Below, piece after piece: positions 21,396-30,350 of a stretch of DNA of 64,000 nt. The position numbers and the translations under genes were made by a program. Below the pieces are notes generated by a model that worked only from the letters and a program-made list of their open reading frames with translations, was not told the origin of the DNA and ran no database searches. Source of the stretch: Latrodectus hesperus (Eukaryota; Arthropoda; Arachnida; Araneae; Theridiidae); contig JAJQOW010000014.1 in assembly GCA_037975125.1 (NCBI GenBank), positions 24,575,914-24,639,913 on the forward strand. Reading direction: 5' to 3'. The first letter of the stretch is position 1. The number at the start of each line of letters is the position of its first letter.

Positions 21396-22760
21396 ATGGA
21401 CATGGACAAAGGAAATATGCGCTCGACGCAGTTACTAATGATTGAGCAGCTCTATGAGCGAATTAATGAAGTTGCAACCATTATGAACAACATCATGACC
21501 TCCTACGAGTTCACACCAGATGAAAAACATCGTGTTCACGAGATGGGCAACAAGTTTGCTAATATGTTCAAATCAACAAACCTAAACAACGAAATGGATT
21601 CAACTACAAGCGCTAATACTCACGATAATCAACAACCATCAACTAGTCATGCCTCCAAATATGCAGTAGAGGTAACAAACAAATATGCGATACTTGAAGA
21701 AGCTAATACCACCAAGGCAAAAACTCCTAAACGTAACAGGGAAGAACATACTACGGAGCCAAATAAAAAGAAGTTAATCAAGGACGCTATTGCAACACCA
21801 GTACCTGACGAAGAGACCACATCAACAGAAGTCTCATCTGCACCAGGCACTCTAGCAAAACCCACCAGCAAGGCACCCCCGATAATTATCAAGGATCCAA
21901 AATGTAGTTGGAAAAACATAAATGAAGCCTTCAAAAAAGCAAACTTTAGCAACTATCACGCCAAGTGCACGGCGCATGAAATTAAAATTAAGATCAACGA
22001 CGCTACTATGCACAAAAATGCCATTAAAATTCTAGAAGAAATGAAAATAGGTTATCATACCTACTTACTCAATGACGAAAAACCACTCAAAGTTGTGGTG
22101 AGGGACTTACCCATCGACACACCTGTCGATGAAATAACAGACGAACTTATCTGTCATGGCTTCACTTTATCAAAAATTACCCAAATGACTAGACGACGCA
22201 ATGGAGAGCTGCAAAAACTCCCTATGTTCATAGTGCAACTACCTAAAACGGAAAAGGCTAAAGAGATATACAACATTAAATACATCAATAACTGCACTGT
22301 CAGGATTGAATCGTTTAAGAATCGAAATGGACCCACCCAGTGCTATAGGTGTCAGAAGCTGCACCATGCACAGCAGATGTGCAAGCACACACCTAGATGT
22401 GTTAAGTGTGGCGAAGAGCATGCTTCCTCTACCTGCACTAAACCAAGGGACACACCAGCCAAGTGTGCGAACTGCGGGGGTGACCATCCTGCAAACTTTC
22501 GGGGATGCAGAATTTTCACCACCATAAAGGATAGGAAAGAAGCCAACAATACTAATGGAGTAAAAATAGTAAAAAATGTCGTTATTGAAAACAAAACTTA
22601 TGCCCAGGCGGCAGCAAAAGACACCTTGAGCGAAGCAAAAGACATCCTGCAGCAACTTAAAGTCTTTGTGGACTATATTAAGAACTCAGGAATATTAAAC
22701 AACGTTGTTCCAGCCAATGAACAAATCCTACATGCCACCCCCATGGACCAACATGAGTAA
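21396..22760 (+). CDS. Jockey B ORF1: gag-like CCHC protein (454 aa)
   Basis: This is the ORF1 RNA-binding protein. I chose the ATG at 21396 (MDMDKGNMRST): the frame is open further upstream but has no earlier ATG, and the context caacATGG is favourable. The N-terminal 150 residues are Thr/Asn-rich with a basic patch (PKRNREEHTTEPNKKK). A folded domain resembling the A family follows (PPIIIKDPKCSWKNINEAF, VVVRDLPIDTPVDEIT). Three zinc knuckles come next: CYRCQKLHHAQQMC, CVKCGEEHASSTC and CANCGGDHPANFRGC. The C-terminus has AQAAAKDTLSEAKDILQQL, an amphipathic helix candidate. The stop overlaps the ORF2 start (ATGAGTAA). Confidence 0.92.
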   Translation: MDMDKGNMRSTQLLMIEQLYERINEVATIMNNIMTSYEFTPDEKHRVHEMGNKFANMFKSTNLNNEMDSTTSANTHDNQQPSTSHASKYAVEVTNKYAILEEANTTKAKTPKRNREEHTTEPNKKKLIKDAIATPVPDEETTSTEVSSAPGTLAKPTSKAPPIIIKDPKCSWKNINEAFKKANFSNYHAKCTAHEIKIKINDATMHKNAIKILEEMKIGYHTYLLNDEKPLKVVVRDLPIDTPVDEITDELICHGFTLSKITQMTRRRNGELQKLPMFIVQLPKTEKAKEIYNIKYINNCTVRIESFKNRNGPTQCYRCQKLHHAQQMCKHTPRCVKCGEEHASSTCTKPRDTPAKCANCGGDHPANFRGCRIFTTIKDRKEANNTNGVKIVKNVVIENKTYAQAAAKDTLSEAKDILQQLKVFVDYIKNSGILNNVVPANEQILHATPMDQHE

Positions 22761-25485
22761 TTCTGGATACAACAAAATACTGCAGATATGTAATTGGAAT
22801 GCAAATAACTTAGTACATAAATTTGATGAACTTAAAAATTTTATTGCTCAACACGACATTGACATCTGTGCCATTACGGAGTCGCATAGTAATGGGAATC
22901 GAACCTACAAGCTTGCGAATTACCGCACCTACTACACCAACAGAACTGCATTTAAAGGAGGAGGAGTAATACTCTTTGTTAAAAATTGTATTCCCTCTAC
23001 CCTTTTTAGCAACAACAATAAGGATGGCTACGAAGAAGTTTCTGTTCTAATAACTCCCTTCCATAATAAAAAGATCAAAATAACTGCTATGTATAACCCA
23101 CCCAACAGAAATATCACAGATAATGATATCACTTATCTCTTCCCACCAAATATTGAAACTATTGTAATTGGAGACCTTAACTCTAAATCACAGCATTGGA
23201 ATTGCAGAACAACGAACAGTAACGGTAAAAAACTCTATCCACTTCTCACCAAATATCATCTCAGTGTTGTAGCTCCAACCGAACCCACCTACTATCCTGC
23301 TTTTACATTGCAAAGACCAGACATCTTGGACATTGCGGTCACGAATTCGAACCTGGCACTTGCAGCTGATGTGGTCAATGACCTATCATCTGACCATCTG
23401 CCAACCATCATATCAGCTGGATTGTCTCTGCATATCAACAAAAACATGTACAAAAAAACAAATTGGAACCTCTTTAAAAACATACTACTAAAGAAATCCA
23501 GTAACACTACCACCACCAATAACATCATGGAAATTAATGAGCAAATTCATAAACTATCCAGTACCATCCTGCAAGCTTATAATGATTCAACAGAAGAAGT
23601 TGAGCAAAAGGAAAACCATCTCATTTTACCAAAAACCACTAGAGACAAGATCAAACTAAAAAACAAGCTCAGAAAACAATATAGGAAAACACTTAATCCC
23701 AGCCTTAAAAACACTGTCAATCAAATCCAACGCGAAATTAGGGAAGAATGTGCCAACCATCGTAACTCCAAATGGGAAGAGAAATTAAATTCTCTTGATG
23801 AAAACACTGAAAATGTCTGGAAAATGTGCAAAAACTTCAAAACCAGGACTCGAACCTGTAAACCCCTACACGGTGAACGGGGACTCGCATATACTGATTA
23901 TGAAAAAGCAGAAGCTTTTGCAGATGCAATGGAAAGGCAATTTACAGAAAACAATATAGAAGACCATGAACAAATTGAAGAAAACATCACAAGTGAAATC
24001 AAGAAAAATCTTTGCAATTATCAAACAGATGATGACCTGACACCCACTAACACTAGCGAAATTGGAAACATTATCAAGCATCTCAAAAACAAAAAAGCGC
24101 CAGGAAGAGATGGCATAAATAACAAAATGATTAAAAATCTTCCACCAAATACTATTCAAGATCTAATTAATATCATCAATAACTGTATTAAAACCTTATA
24201 CTTCCCAGACTGCTGGAAAGAAGCTACCCTAATTTTATTCCAAAAGCAAAATAAAGACCCAGCCATACCCAGTAATTATCGACCTATCAGTCTACTACCC
24301 TCATTAGGAAAAATATTTGAAAAAGTCATTCAGCACAGAATCAGTGACTACATGGATAAACTACCAAACGAACAGTACGGTTTTAGAAAAGGCCTCAGTA
24401 CAGTAAAACAACTTGTGCGTACCCTCGATTTTATAGGACGTGGTCTACATAACAAGGAAATGACTGCCTTCCTAACACTTGATGTAGCAAAGGCTTTTGA
24501 CAGACTATGGCACTCCGGGCTAATCTTCAAATTACTTAAACTTCAGTTCAATAAAAAACTAGTCATGCTCATAAAAAACTATCTCAAAAATCGCACTTTC
24601 AGAGTCAAATTTAATCAAGAACTCTCGTCCAATAGAAATATAGAAGCAGGAGTCCCACAAGGAAGTGTCATAGGCCCAGTCCTATATCTCTTCTATACCA
24701 CTGACTTCCCTACGATCACCGGGGATCACAACAGTATCACTTCCTTTTTTGCAGACGATACAGGCATCTTAGTTAAAACTAAATCCATCAATTTAGCATT
24801 AAATAAACTTCAAAAACATTTACATTCAATTGAAAATTGGTGCAAGATATGGAAAGTTCAGATAAATGCTTCAAAATCTAACCTCCTTGTTATTAGGCCA
24901 CGCCTACAAAAACTACCTGTACATGGGAAGCTCAAGCTCTTCAGCGAATTCATTCCTGAAGTTAAATCCACAACTTACTTGGGTCTCACTATTGATCAAC
25001 ATTTAAATTGGACTGAACATATCAATAAAGTCATCGCTAAAGCCCATGGTGCTTATTTACTATTACGACCAATTATGAATAGAAGAAGTAAAACTAGTGT
25101 CAAAATTAAAAAACTCATCTACACTGTTTACATTCGACCTATTGTTACGTATGCGTCGCCTGCCTGGTGTACGGCCAGTGAAGCAAATATTAAAAAGCTT
25201 AATGTCTTCCAGAATAAAACACTTCGTAATATGCTGGGTGCCCCTTACTATCTTAAGAACAGTGCCATTCATAAGGACTTAAAAATGGACACGTTACAAC
25301 ACCATATTGCCAAGCTCAATCTCAGATTTTTTAATGAAGCATCACAGTGCAATCAAGCAAAGTTTAATGAAATTTTCCACTTTATTAACTTAAAAGAAGA
25401 TGAGAAAATTCGTCCACTTGCTGCCTTTTTTAGCAGCGATGCTATCATATCCAAAAATTCCAAGTTTGATATCAACACCATGTAA
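22753..25485 (+). CDS. Jockey B ORF2: endonuclease-reverse transcriptase (910 aa)
   Basis: The start chosen is the ATG at 22753, which overlaps the ORF1 stop by 8 nt exactly as in A; in-frame ATGs at 22717 and 22732 are alternatives. The endonuclease motifs are NWNAN, E in TESH, D141/N143 in GDLNSK (Leu where most relatives have Phe) and D214/H215 in SSDHLP. The RT blocks are KKAPGRDGIN, YRPISLLPSLGKIFEK, YGFRKGLSTVKQL, D577 in LDVAKAFDRLWH, GVPQGSVIGP and the catalytic F666-A-D-D, followed by the YASPAWC and FQNKTLRNMLGAP C-terminal region. It is intact. It is about half identical to A ORF2 by eye and closest to fragment G, with which it shares QNKTLRNMLGAP. Confidence 0.95.
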   Translation: MSNSGYNKILQICNWNANNLVHKFDELKNFIAQHDIDICAITESHSNGNRTYKLANYRTYYTNRTAFKGGGVILFVKNCIPSTLFSNNNKDGYEEVSVLITPFHNKKIKITAMYNPPNRNITDNDITYLFPPNIETIVIGDLNSKSQHWNCRTTNSNGKKLYPLLTKYHLSVVAPTEPTYYPAFTLQRPDILDIAVTNSNLALAADVVNDLSSDHLPTIISAGLSLHINKNMYKKTNWNLFKNILLKKSSNTTTTNNIMEINEQIHKLSSTILQAYNDSTEEVEQKENHLILPKTTRDKIKLKNKLRKQYRKTLNPSLKNTVNQIQREIREECANHRNSKWEEKLNSLDENTENVWKMCKNFKTRTRTCKPLHGERGLAYTDYEKAEAFADAMERQFTENNIEDHEQIEENITSEIKKNLCNYQTDDDLTPTNTSEIGNIIKHLKNKKAPGRDGINNKMIKNLPPNTIQDLINIINNCIKTLYFPDCWKEATLILFQKQNKDPAIPSNYRPISLLPSLGKIFEKVIQHRISDYMDKLPNEQYGFRKGLSTVKQLVRTLDFIGRGLHNKEMTAFLTLDVAKAFDRLWHSGLIFKLLKLQFNKKLVMLIKNYLKNRTFRVKFNQELSSNRNIEAGVPQGSVIGPVLYLFYTTDFPTITGDHNSITSFFADDTGILVKTKSINLALNKLQKHLHSIENWCKIWKVQINASKSNLLVIRPRLQKLPVHGKLKLFSEFIPEVKSTTYLGLTIDQHLNWTEHINKVIAKAHGAYLLLRPIMNRRSKTSVKIKKLIYTVYIRPIVTYASPAWCTASEANIKKLNVFQNKTLRNMLGAPYYLKNSAIHKDLKMDTLQHHIAKLNLRFFNEASQCNQAKFNEIFHFINLKEDEKIRPLAAFFSSDAIISKNSKFDINTM

Positions 25486-25865
25486 ATAATGTATATATGT
25501 CAACGCCCCTTTTCATTTTGTTTCATTTTGTTCCATTTATCTCTGTACATTATGTTTCTATTTTATCTATTTAAACCAGAATACTTGCATTTATCTCTCT
25601 TACATTTTGTTCTATTGTATCTATTTAACCCAGAATTGTTTGCATTTATATATCCTAGATTCTATTTGTATTTTATTTCTCATTTCAACCATGTACCCGA
25701 AATGCGGATACATACTTAGCGGACAGCAAATTGGAGGGTGACCACCAATTTTATTGCTTTCCACCTTTTCGTTTCTCTTGTGTACATATTTTCCTACTGT
25801 TTTTTTGCATTTATTGTTAATAGTTTTTGCTTATTATTACTTGTATTTTCCTATATTTACTATAT
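25486..25865 (+). other. Proximal 3' UTR of Jockey B
   Basis: This is T-rich sequence with repeated ttatctatttaa-cccagaat-ttgcattt phrases. It ends in tcctatatttactatat, which recurs at 29667-29683 as the target duplication of C. Confidence 0.75.
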
Positions 25866-25887
25866 ACTACTACTATATACACGTAGA

Positions 25888-25914
25888 CGAGTGCGACCCG
25901 AGGGTCTTTGCTCG
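25888..25914 (-). other. 3'-terminal two-tier stem-loop of C
   Basis: On the minus strand, CGAG (25914-25911) pairs with CTCG (25891-25888), and inner GACCC (25906-25902) pairs with GGGTC (25899-25895). The GAGCAAA 5' shoulder resembles GAGTAAA of B and G. Confidence 0.6.
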
Positions 25915-26321
25915 GTATGAGGTGACTGAGAACAATGTACAAAATACACATGAAATACAATAGACAAAATAGAAAAGAGACAAAAATGCTTGACAAGAGA
26001 ATAAATGCGAATAAAATGCGAGTAAATGCGGTTAAATGTAGATAAACACAAGAGAAAATTGAAAAAATATATACAAAATTTACATGGAACGCTAAAGCAC
26101 AGCGAGCCAATGAGAGGAAGGGAGAAAGAGAGCTCTCTCTCAGGTCCGAGGAGCAAGGTGTGACGTCATTGAATGGAAACATTTCAAAATTTAATATAAA
26201 ATCAAGGAATTGAGATAAAAATACGTTGTAAAATGTACAAAAGATTAAAAAATCTGAAGAATAAACAGTAAAAATTAGAAGAACATACAAAATTTTTAAG
26301 GAATTTTGACTTAAAATGGGA

Positions 26322-26388
26322 TCGAACTCACAACGTTCGGTTAGAAGGGCGGAACTTTATCCATTAGGCCACGGGAGCTTGGGGGAGG
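26322..26388 (-). other. tRNA-Arg-like segment (SINE head or tRNA pseudogene) in the 3' UTR of C
   Basis: The minus strand reads gctcccgtggcctaatgg with an A-box (tggcctaatgg), a cttctaa anticodon-loop-like segment, and agttcgatccc, a B-box. The order and spacing match an arthropod tRNA-Arg(TCT). The anticodon stem does not pair, and the 3' acceptor strand is missing, so it is not a working tRNA gene. It could be a nested tRNA-derived SINE or part of the C 3' UTR. Confidence 0.5.
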
Positions 26389-26542
26389 AGCCTAAAATAA
26401 CCTTTACTAGCAAAGTAAAGGAGAATGAAGGAAAAATTTTGATTGGCTAGGAGAAAAGTAATGCTGGAAAGCTTACACAAAGTGAAAGTTTAATTAAATT
26501 GGAAGGAGGAAGAGAAAAGAGAAATGCAAGAAAGATGCAGAA

Positions 26543-29266
26543 TTACTGCATTTGAGGTATATTAGCACTATGCAGAATATAAGCTAATTTACATCTGTTG
26601 GCAAGAGTGGTATTAGAGATAGGAAGAGGGTATTTCCCATTATCAGGTTGAATTTGCATAGAGATTAGTGGATTACTGCTGTTGGAGACACTGGTGAAGA
26701 AGTTCACAGAGAGTTCTTGAATGAATTCCCTAATGGTTGGAATGTTCAGATCTCGGTGAAGAATGAAATTGCTTACATACCATGGAGCACTAGTAATCAA
26801 ACGGAGAAATTTGTTTTGCAAAATTTGAATACTGTTGATGTGTGTTGGAGCAGCGTGACCCCAGACACTACAGGCATAAGTGATACTTGGTCTGATGATC
26901 TGTTTATATATGAGAATTTTGTTTTTCAGGGAAAGTGGAGACTTGTAACCAATGAGAGGTTGTAGCATAGCAGTGGCGATTCGAAATTTGTTTTGAATAA
27001 GTTCTTTGTGAGCTTTAAAGGTGAGCTTACTATCAAGAGTAAGACCAAGGTAGGAGGTTTGATGCGTGTAGTCGACTTCTTCTTCATTAATAATGATACG
27101 GGAGGGGAAGCGTCTGAAATTTCCTTTGGAGAAAATGATAACATTAGTTTTTTCCACATTAAGGGCGAAACGCCATTTACAGAGCCAAGTTTGAAGATTA
27201 TTTAGGTAATTTTGCATGATAATTTTGAGAAATCTGACATTTGAGTGTTGTGCCAAGATAGCAGTGTCATCAGCAAATAAACAGAGGATAGTTTTATCAG
27301 TCCTGGGGACATCATGAATGTACAGGAGGTAAAGAAGAGGACCAAGGACGCTGCCTTGGGGGACTCCAGCATTAATTCCTTTTGGTTCAGTAAATTGATC
27401 TTTAATCCTGACGACGAATTTCCGGTTAGTTAGGTAATGCCTGATGATGTTGATAAGGTATTGAGGAAAATTTAGTTTGATGAGTTTGTAGATGATGCCT
27501 TGGTGCCAGATCTTGTCGAAAGCACGCTTGATGTCAAGAAAAACACCCATAGTTTTATGATTATTATTCAAACCTTCGGTGATCGTGTTGACCACGCGAA
27601 GGAGTTGATGGGTGGTAGAATGCTGCTTCCTGAAACCAAACTGCTCGTCAGGAATGATATTGTTGTCGTCACAGAACTTTAACATTCTATTGAAGATGAG
27701 TTTCTCAAAGATTTTTGAAAGAATGCAAAGGAGAGAGATAGGCCGGTAATTTTGGGGGAATTTGATATCTTTATGAGGCTTTGGAATAAAAATGGTAATG
27801 GCAGTTTTCCATTCCTCTGGAAAGTACTGAAGGAGGAAACATTTGTTGAAAATTTTGGTGATGTAGGTAATAGCTTTGATGGGCAGATTCTTGAGAACAA
27901 TGGATTTAATGTTGTCAATTCCAGGAGACTTCTTCGGCTTGAGCTGATGGATGAGTTCTGCAACTTCAGCTGGTGACGTAAGAGGGGGCGGAGCTTCATC
28001 AATAGGTTCTGCAAGGAAGTTACGAATAGTTCTATTTACAAGGTTAATGGTGGTATTGTCATAGTTTTCAGAATTAAGTTGTAACGTGTCAAACAAGTTA
28101 TCTGCGAAAACATCAGCTTTGTCCTTGGTGGAATAAACCATGCCATGTGGACTACTGATAGGAGGAAGAGAGAAATTAGTGCGTTTAATTTTCTTAATGG
28201 TATCATAAATGGAGTTATCTTCTGGGTTAAGGGATTGCAAGAAATCAGTCCAAGTTTCATTCCGGTGTTGATAAATAAGATGCTTGATCTGTCTCTGAAG
28301 ATCGTTAAGGTGAGCTTTGATTGCAGGGTCACGTGTGCGATACCAGTTCTTCTTAACTCTGTTTTTAGTTTGGATAAGAAGTTTAATATTGGGAGGAAGA
28401 CGGAGGTGTTGGTGGTTAACGATTTTGGTAGAACTGTTGTTACTAATAGCACAATTAATATTATTCAGAAGGTTTTTGATAGCAATTTCAATATCACTTT
28501 TGGAGTTGATGCAGGGATTACCAGAGATGTTATCTTGGATAAATTGTCTGAAGTTGGTCCAGTTAGTGGTGGTGAAAGTCCTGAGAGAAGGAGGGAGAGC
28601 ATTGTGAGGTCCAATATCAAAAATGACAGGATTGTGATCGCTGCTAAGGTCGGAAACAGATCTGGCTTGGAAAAGGGAGTTTTGACTAGAGATAGCAATA
28701 TCAATAACAGAGCTGTAAATAGAAGAGTGAAATGTAGGTTCGTCAGGAGCATAAAGGTTAAGGTTGGGATGATCGTTGACAAGCTTGAAAATCTTTAAAC
28801 CGTCTCTGTTGTGTCTGTTCTGGGGGCTCCAAGTAGGGTGTCTGGAATTGAAGTCGCCGAAGATGAAGTTAGCAGAGTTGAATTTGGTGAGATTTAAAAG
28901 TTCGGCAGTGTCAAGAATGTTGTTGGGAGGTTTGTAAATGCTGGAGATGGTGATTTTAGAGTTGTTGTCTCCATAGATGACTACAGAAGAGTTTTCAAAA
29001 GTGTTTGCAGGAAAGTCCAGTAGATCAAAGTTGAAGCAGTTTTTAATGTAGATTACAGTACCGCCACCGCGATGTGTGAGTCTATCATTCCTGATGCAGC
29101 AGTAATTAGGAATATTGGCTCTGTCACAAGGTCTTAGATGAGATTCTTGGATGCCGATAACGTCAGGATCCCAGTCAGCAATGAAATCCATGAGCTCAGG
29201 TAACTTACTACGGAGCCCGCATGCATTCCAGGACAAGATGCGAAGAATGTTGGCTTTAGATGGCAT
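26543..29266 (-). CDS. Jockey C ORF2: endonuclease-reverse transcriptase (907 aa)
   Basis: This is an intact retrotransposon polymerase on the minus strand. The endonuclease shows SWNACGL, QESHL, FGDFNSRHPTW, SVIDIAIS and SSDHNPV. The RT shows KKSPGIDNIK, YRPISLLCILSKIFEK, FGFRKQHSTTHQL, D578 in FLDIKRAFDKIWHQG, GVPQGSVLGPLLY and the catalytic F664-A-D-D. The C-terminal part reads ITYACSVWGH, QNKFLRL and IPTIREFIQEL, the last block shared with E. The ATG at 29266-29264 lies inside the end of ORF1 (11-nt overlap, ATGCCATCTAA), the same architecture as A and B. It is a third family, distinct from A and B. With ORF1 truncated and no promoter, it is unlikely to be mobile on its own. Confidence 0.95.
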   Translation of the reverse strand: MPSKANILRILSWNACGLRSKLPELMDFIADWDPDVIGIQESHLRPCDRANIPNYCCIRNDRLTHRGGGTVIYIKNCFNFDLLDFPANTFENSSVVIYGDNNSKITISSIYKPPNNILDTAELLNLTKFNSANFIFGDFNSRHPTWSPQNRHNRDGLKIFKLVNDHPNLNLYAPDEPTFHSSIYSSVIDIAISSQNSLFQARSVSDLSSDHNPVIFDIGPHNALPPSLRTFTTTNWTNFRQFIQDNISGNPCINSKSDIEIAIKNLLNNINCAISNNSSTKIVNHQHLRLPPNIKLLIQTKNRVKKNWYRTRDPAIKAHLNDLQRQIKHLIYQHRNETWTDFLQSLNPEDNSIYDTIKKIKRTNFSLPPISSPHGMVYSTKDKADVFADNLFDTLQLNSENYDNTTINLVNRTIRNFLAEPIDEAPPPLTSPAEVAELIHQLKPKKSPGIDNIKSIVLKNLPIKAITYITKIFNKCFLLQYFPEEWKTAITIFIPKPHKDIKFPQNYRPISLLCILSKIFEKLIFNRMLKFCDDNNIIPDEQFGFRKQHSTTHQLLRVVNTITEGLNNNHKTMGVFLDIKRAFDKIWHQGIIYKLIKLNFPQYLINIIRHYLTNRKFVVRIKDQFTEPKGINAGVPQGSVLGPLLYLLYIHDVPRTDKTILCLFADDTAILAQHSNVRFLKIIMQNYLNNLQTWLCKWRFALNVEKTNVIIFSKGNFRRFPSRIIINEEEVDYTHQTSYLGLTLDSKLTFKAHKELIQNKFRIATAMLQPLIGYKSPLSLKNKILIYKQIIRPSITYACSVWGHAAPTHINSIQILQNKFLRLITSAPWYVSNFILHRDLNIPTIREFIQELSVNFFTSVSNSSNPLISMQIQPDNGKYPLPISNTTLANRCKLAYILHSANIPQMQ

Positions 29267-29666
29267 TATTGTTTAGAACAGTGGGGTTATTGACTTTATT
29301 AATACAGTTCATCATGGAATTGAACATGGCTGTTAATTGATTTTGAAATTGGAGCATGACATTTTGAATATCCACAACATTTGAAGAAACTTGGAGAGGG
29401 TGAGTAGGAGTTGGCACTACGGGAGAAGTGATTGGTTGAGTAACTTCAGCAGTAGGCGGAGCTTGTTTGGCAGCAAGTTGAGCTTTTCTTTTTTCCCAGA
29501 TATTTTCCACTGGAGTTTGATTATGTTGAATATTAATAGGGTTACGGGGGCATCCTAAATAATTTGCAGTGTGGTTACCGAGACAAAGAGCACATTTAGC
29601 ATCGGTATCTTTAGGTTTAGTACAAGTATTGGTGAGGTGATTCTCCGCACACTTCAAACACTTGGG
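29256..29666 (-). pseudogene. 3' part of Jockey C ORF1
   Basis: The frame enters at the 5' truncation point inside the second zinc knuckle (PKCLKCAENHLTNTC), continues with a third knuckle (CALCLGNHTANYLGC) and ends NNNAI at 29258-29256. About 136 codons remain. The N-terminal region and first knuckle are lost, so it encodes only the knuckle tail of the gag-like protein. The C-terminal VVDIQNVMLQFQNQLTAMFN helix matches the helix after the knuckles in A and B. Confidence 0.85.
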
Positions 29667-29889
29667 TCCTATATTTACTATATTATCCTATCATTTCAAT
29701 TTACTTTATTCCCTGTGAGCGTCATTGAGCTCAACTGAAACAACCAATCAGCGACGAGGACTTTCTCCTCGCCCTCACCTACTTCCCCGTTTCTCTATCA
29801 GTCACTGGCTACTGCGCACTACTTCAGTTGAAGGAGTAAAAACGGCTTCGCCGTTGTATGCTCCGGAAATCTCTCACATGTTCATGTTC
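29667..29889 (+). other. Distal 3' UTR and true 3' end of Jockey B
   Basis: It resumes B after C. It carries CCAATCA at 29744-29750 and the two-tier stem-loop (GGAG 29833-29836 with CTCC 29861-29864; AACGGC 29841-29846 with GCCGTT 29850-29855). The tail is catgttcatgttc. Confidence 0.75.
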
Positions 29890-29907
29890 ATAAGAAAAAG
29901 TAAATGA
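29890..29907 (+). repeat. Direct repeat T, copy 4 (right edge of the Jockey stack)
   Basis: The sequence ataagaaaaagtaaatga follows the tail of B at once. Its first 12 bases equal those of the three T copies upstream. Confidence 0.7.
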
Positions 29908-30219
29908 AAAGCCATGATACGTAAATCAACTTCGCGAAGGGAGTTGATTAAATTTGCCTATAAAGCGGAAGCTAAGTTTCATTAAGTCACATGTGGATGA
30001 TGGAAGTGAACTTGTCATGGGAAGCGTTCGAATCTCATGTGAATACTCTGAAGAGTTAGCTATTCAGTTCATTCGTGTCGCTCCCCAATGGAATTTCACA
30101 TTCGCCCTGAATTTTACTATTTTGTAATTTAGTCATCTTTTTTTTAAAAATTAGTGTACTTGCAGATAAGCGATGTAAATATTTTTCATGAGAACCAGTC
30201 CTCGTAACGTTTATGTAAT

Positions 30220-30350
30220 CCGAATGCGCTCTTGCCTTCAGTTCAACAGTTCGTGGGTTCGAATCCCACCATGGGCATGGATGTTTGTAGTGGTTCGGAA
30301 TCCACTTTAAGCCGTAAGTCCCGGTCTAATTAGCCCTCGTGTGCAAAAAA
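30220..30350 (+). repeat. tRNA-derived SINE, copy with T-arm
   Basis: A perfect tRNA T-arm (GTGGG, TTCGAAT, CCCAC) lies at about 30254-30270 after gcgctcttgccttcagtt, the 3' half of a tRNA-like head. It is followed by a body that starts ggcatggatgtttgtag and includes cccggtctaattagccctcg. The body recurs at 36733-36808. The A-box half is missing, so the copy is 5'-truncated. Confidence 0.6.

Larger units (their letters stand above)
25866..29666 (-). mobile_element. Jockey element C inserted in the 3' UTR of B
   Basis: This is a minus-strand non-LTR element of 3.8 kb, 5'-truncated inside ORF1, with complete ORF2 and a long 3' UTR (26542 down to 25866). The 3' end has the two-tier stem-loop at 25888-25914 and a tag-repeat tail (minus strand atagtagtagt). 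The 3' UTR contains a CCAATCA motif (26440-26446), an 8-bp-stem hairpin (26401-26421) and a tRNA-like segment (26322-26388). Confidence 0.85.
25849..29683. repeat. Target duplication pair of element C (14-17 bp)
   Basis: The sequence tcctatatttactatat is found at 25849-25865 and 29667-29683, on either side of C. The first three bases of the right copy may instead belong to C coding sequence, so the duplication is 14 to 17 bp. Confidence 0.8.
21106..29889 (+). mobile_element. Full-length Jockey element B, interrupted by element C
   Basis: B consists of 21106-25865 and 29667-29889. It has a 288-bp 5' UTR, intact ORF1 and ORF2, and a 3' UTR split by the minus-strand insertion C (25866-29666), which is bordered by a 14-17 bp duplication. 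The distal part ends with a two-tier stem-loop and an atgttc-type tail, then direct repeat T copy 4. The distal 3' UTR resembles the 3' UTR of G (ctcaactga, ccaatcag, gagtaaaa hairpin), which supports the reassembly. Confidence 0.85.

Noticed and set aside
22239..22655. 138-codon minus-strand frame within B ORF1
   Set aside because: Shadow frame opposite the zinc-knuckle region of ORF1.
25888..25914. Stem-loop first assigned as the + strand 3' end of element B
   Set aside because: The duplicated tcctatatttactatat string places this hairpin inside the C insertion, and on the minus strand it sits right before C's tail with the GAGCAAA shoulder. The B hairpin is at 29833-29864.
25817..26290. 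157-codon minus-strand frame
   Set aside because: It lies in the T-rich 3' UTR of C and crosses the insertion boundary; composition-driven.
26322..26388. Functional tRNA-Arg gene
   Set aside because: The anticodon stem does not pair and the 3' acceptor strand is absent.
26401..26421. 8-bp-stem hairpin considered as the 3'-terminal structure of C
   Set aside because: It lies more than 500 bp before the real 3' end of C and lacks the outer GAG/CTC tier; it is probably incidental.
28145..28798. 217-codon + strand frame
   Set aside because: It is antisense to the intact ORF2 of Jockey C and has no domain of its own.
10932..29907. Single template-jumping event as the origin of the whole stack
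   Set aside because: Copies of direct repeat T are present at both internal junctions, which one continuous cDNA would not contain.
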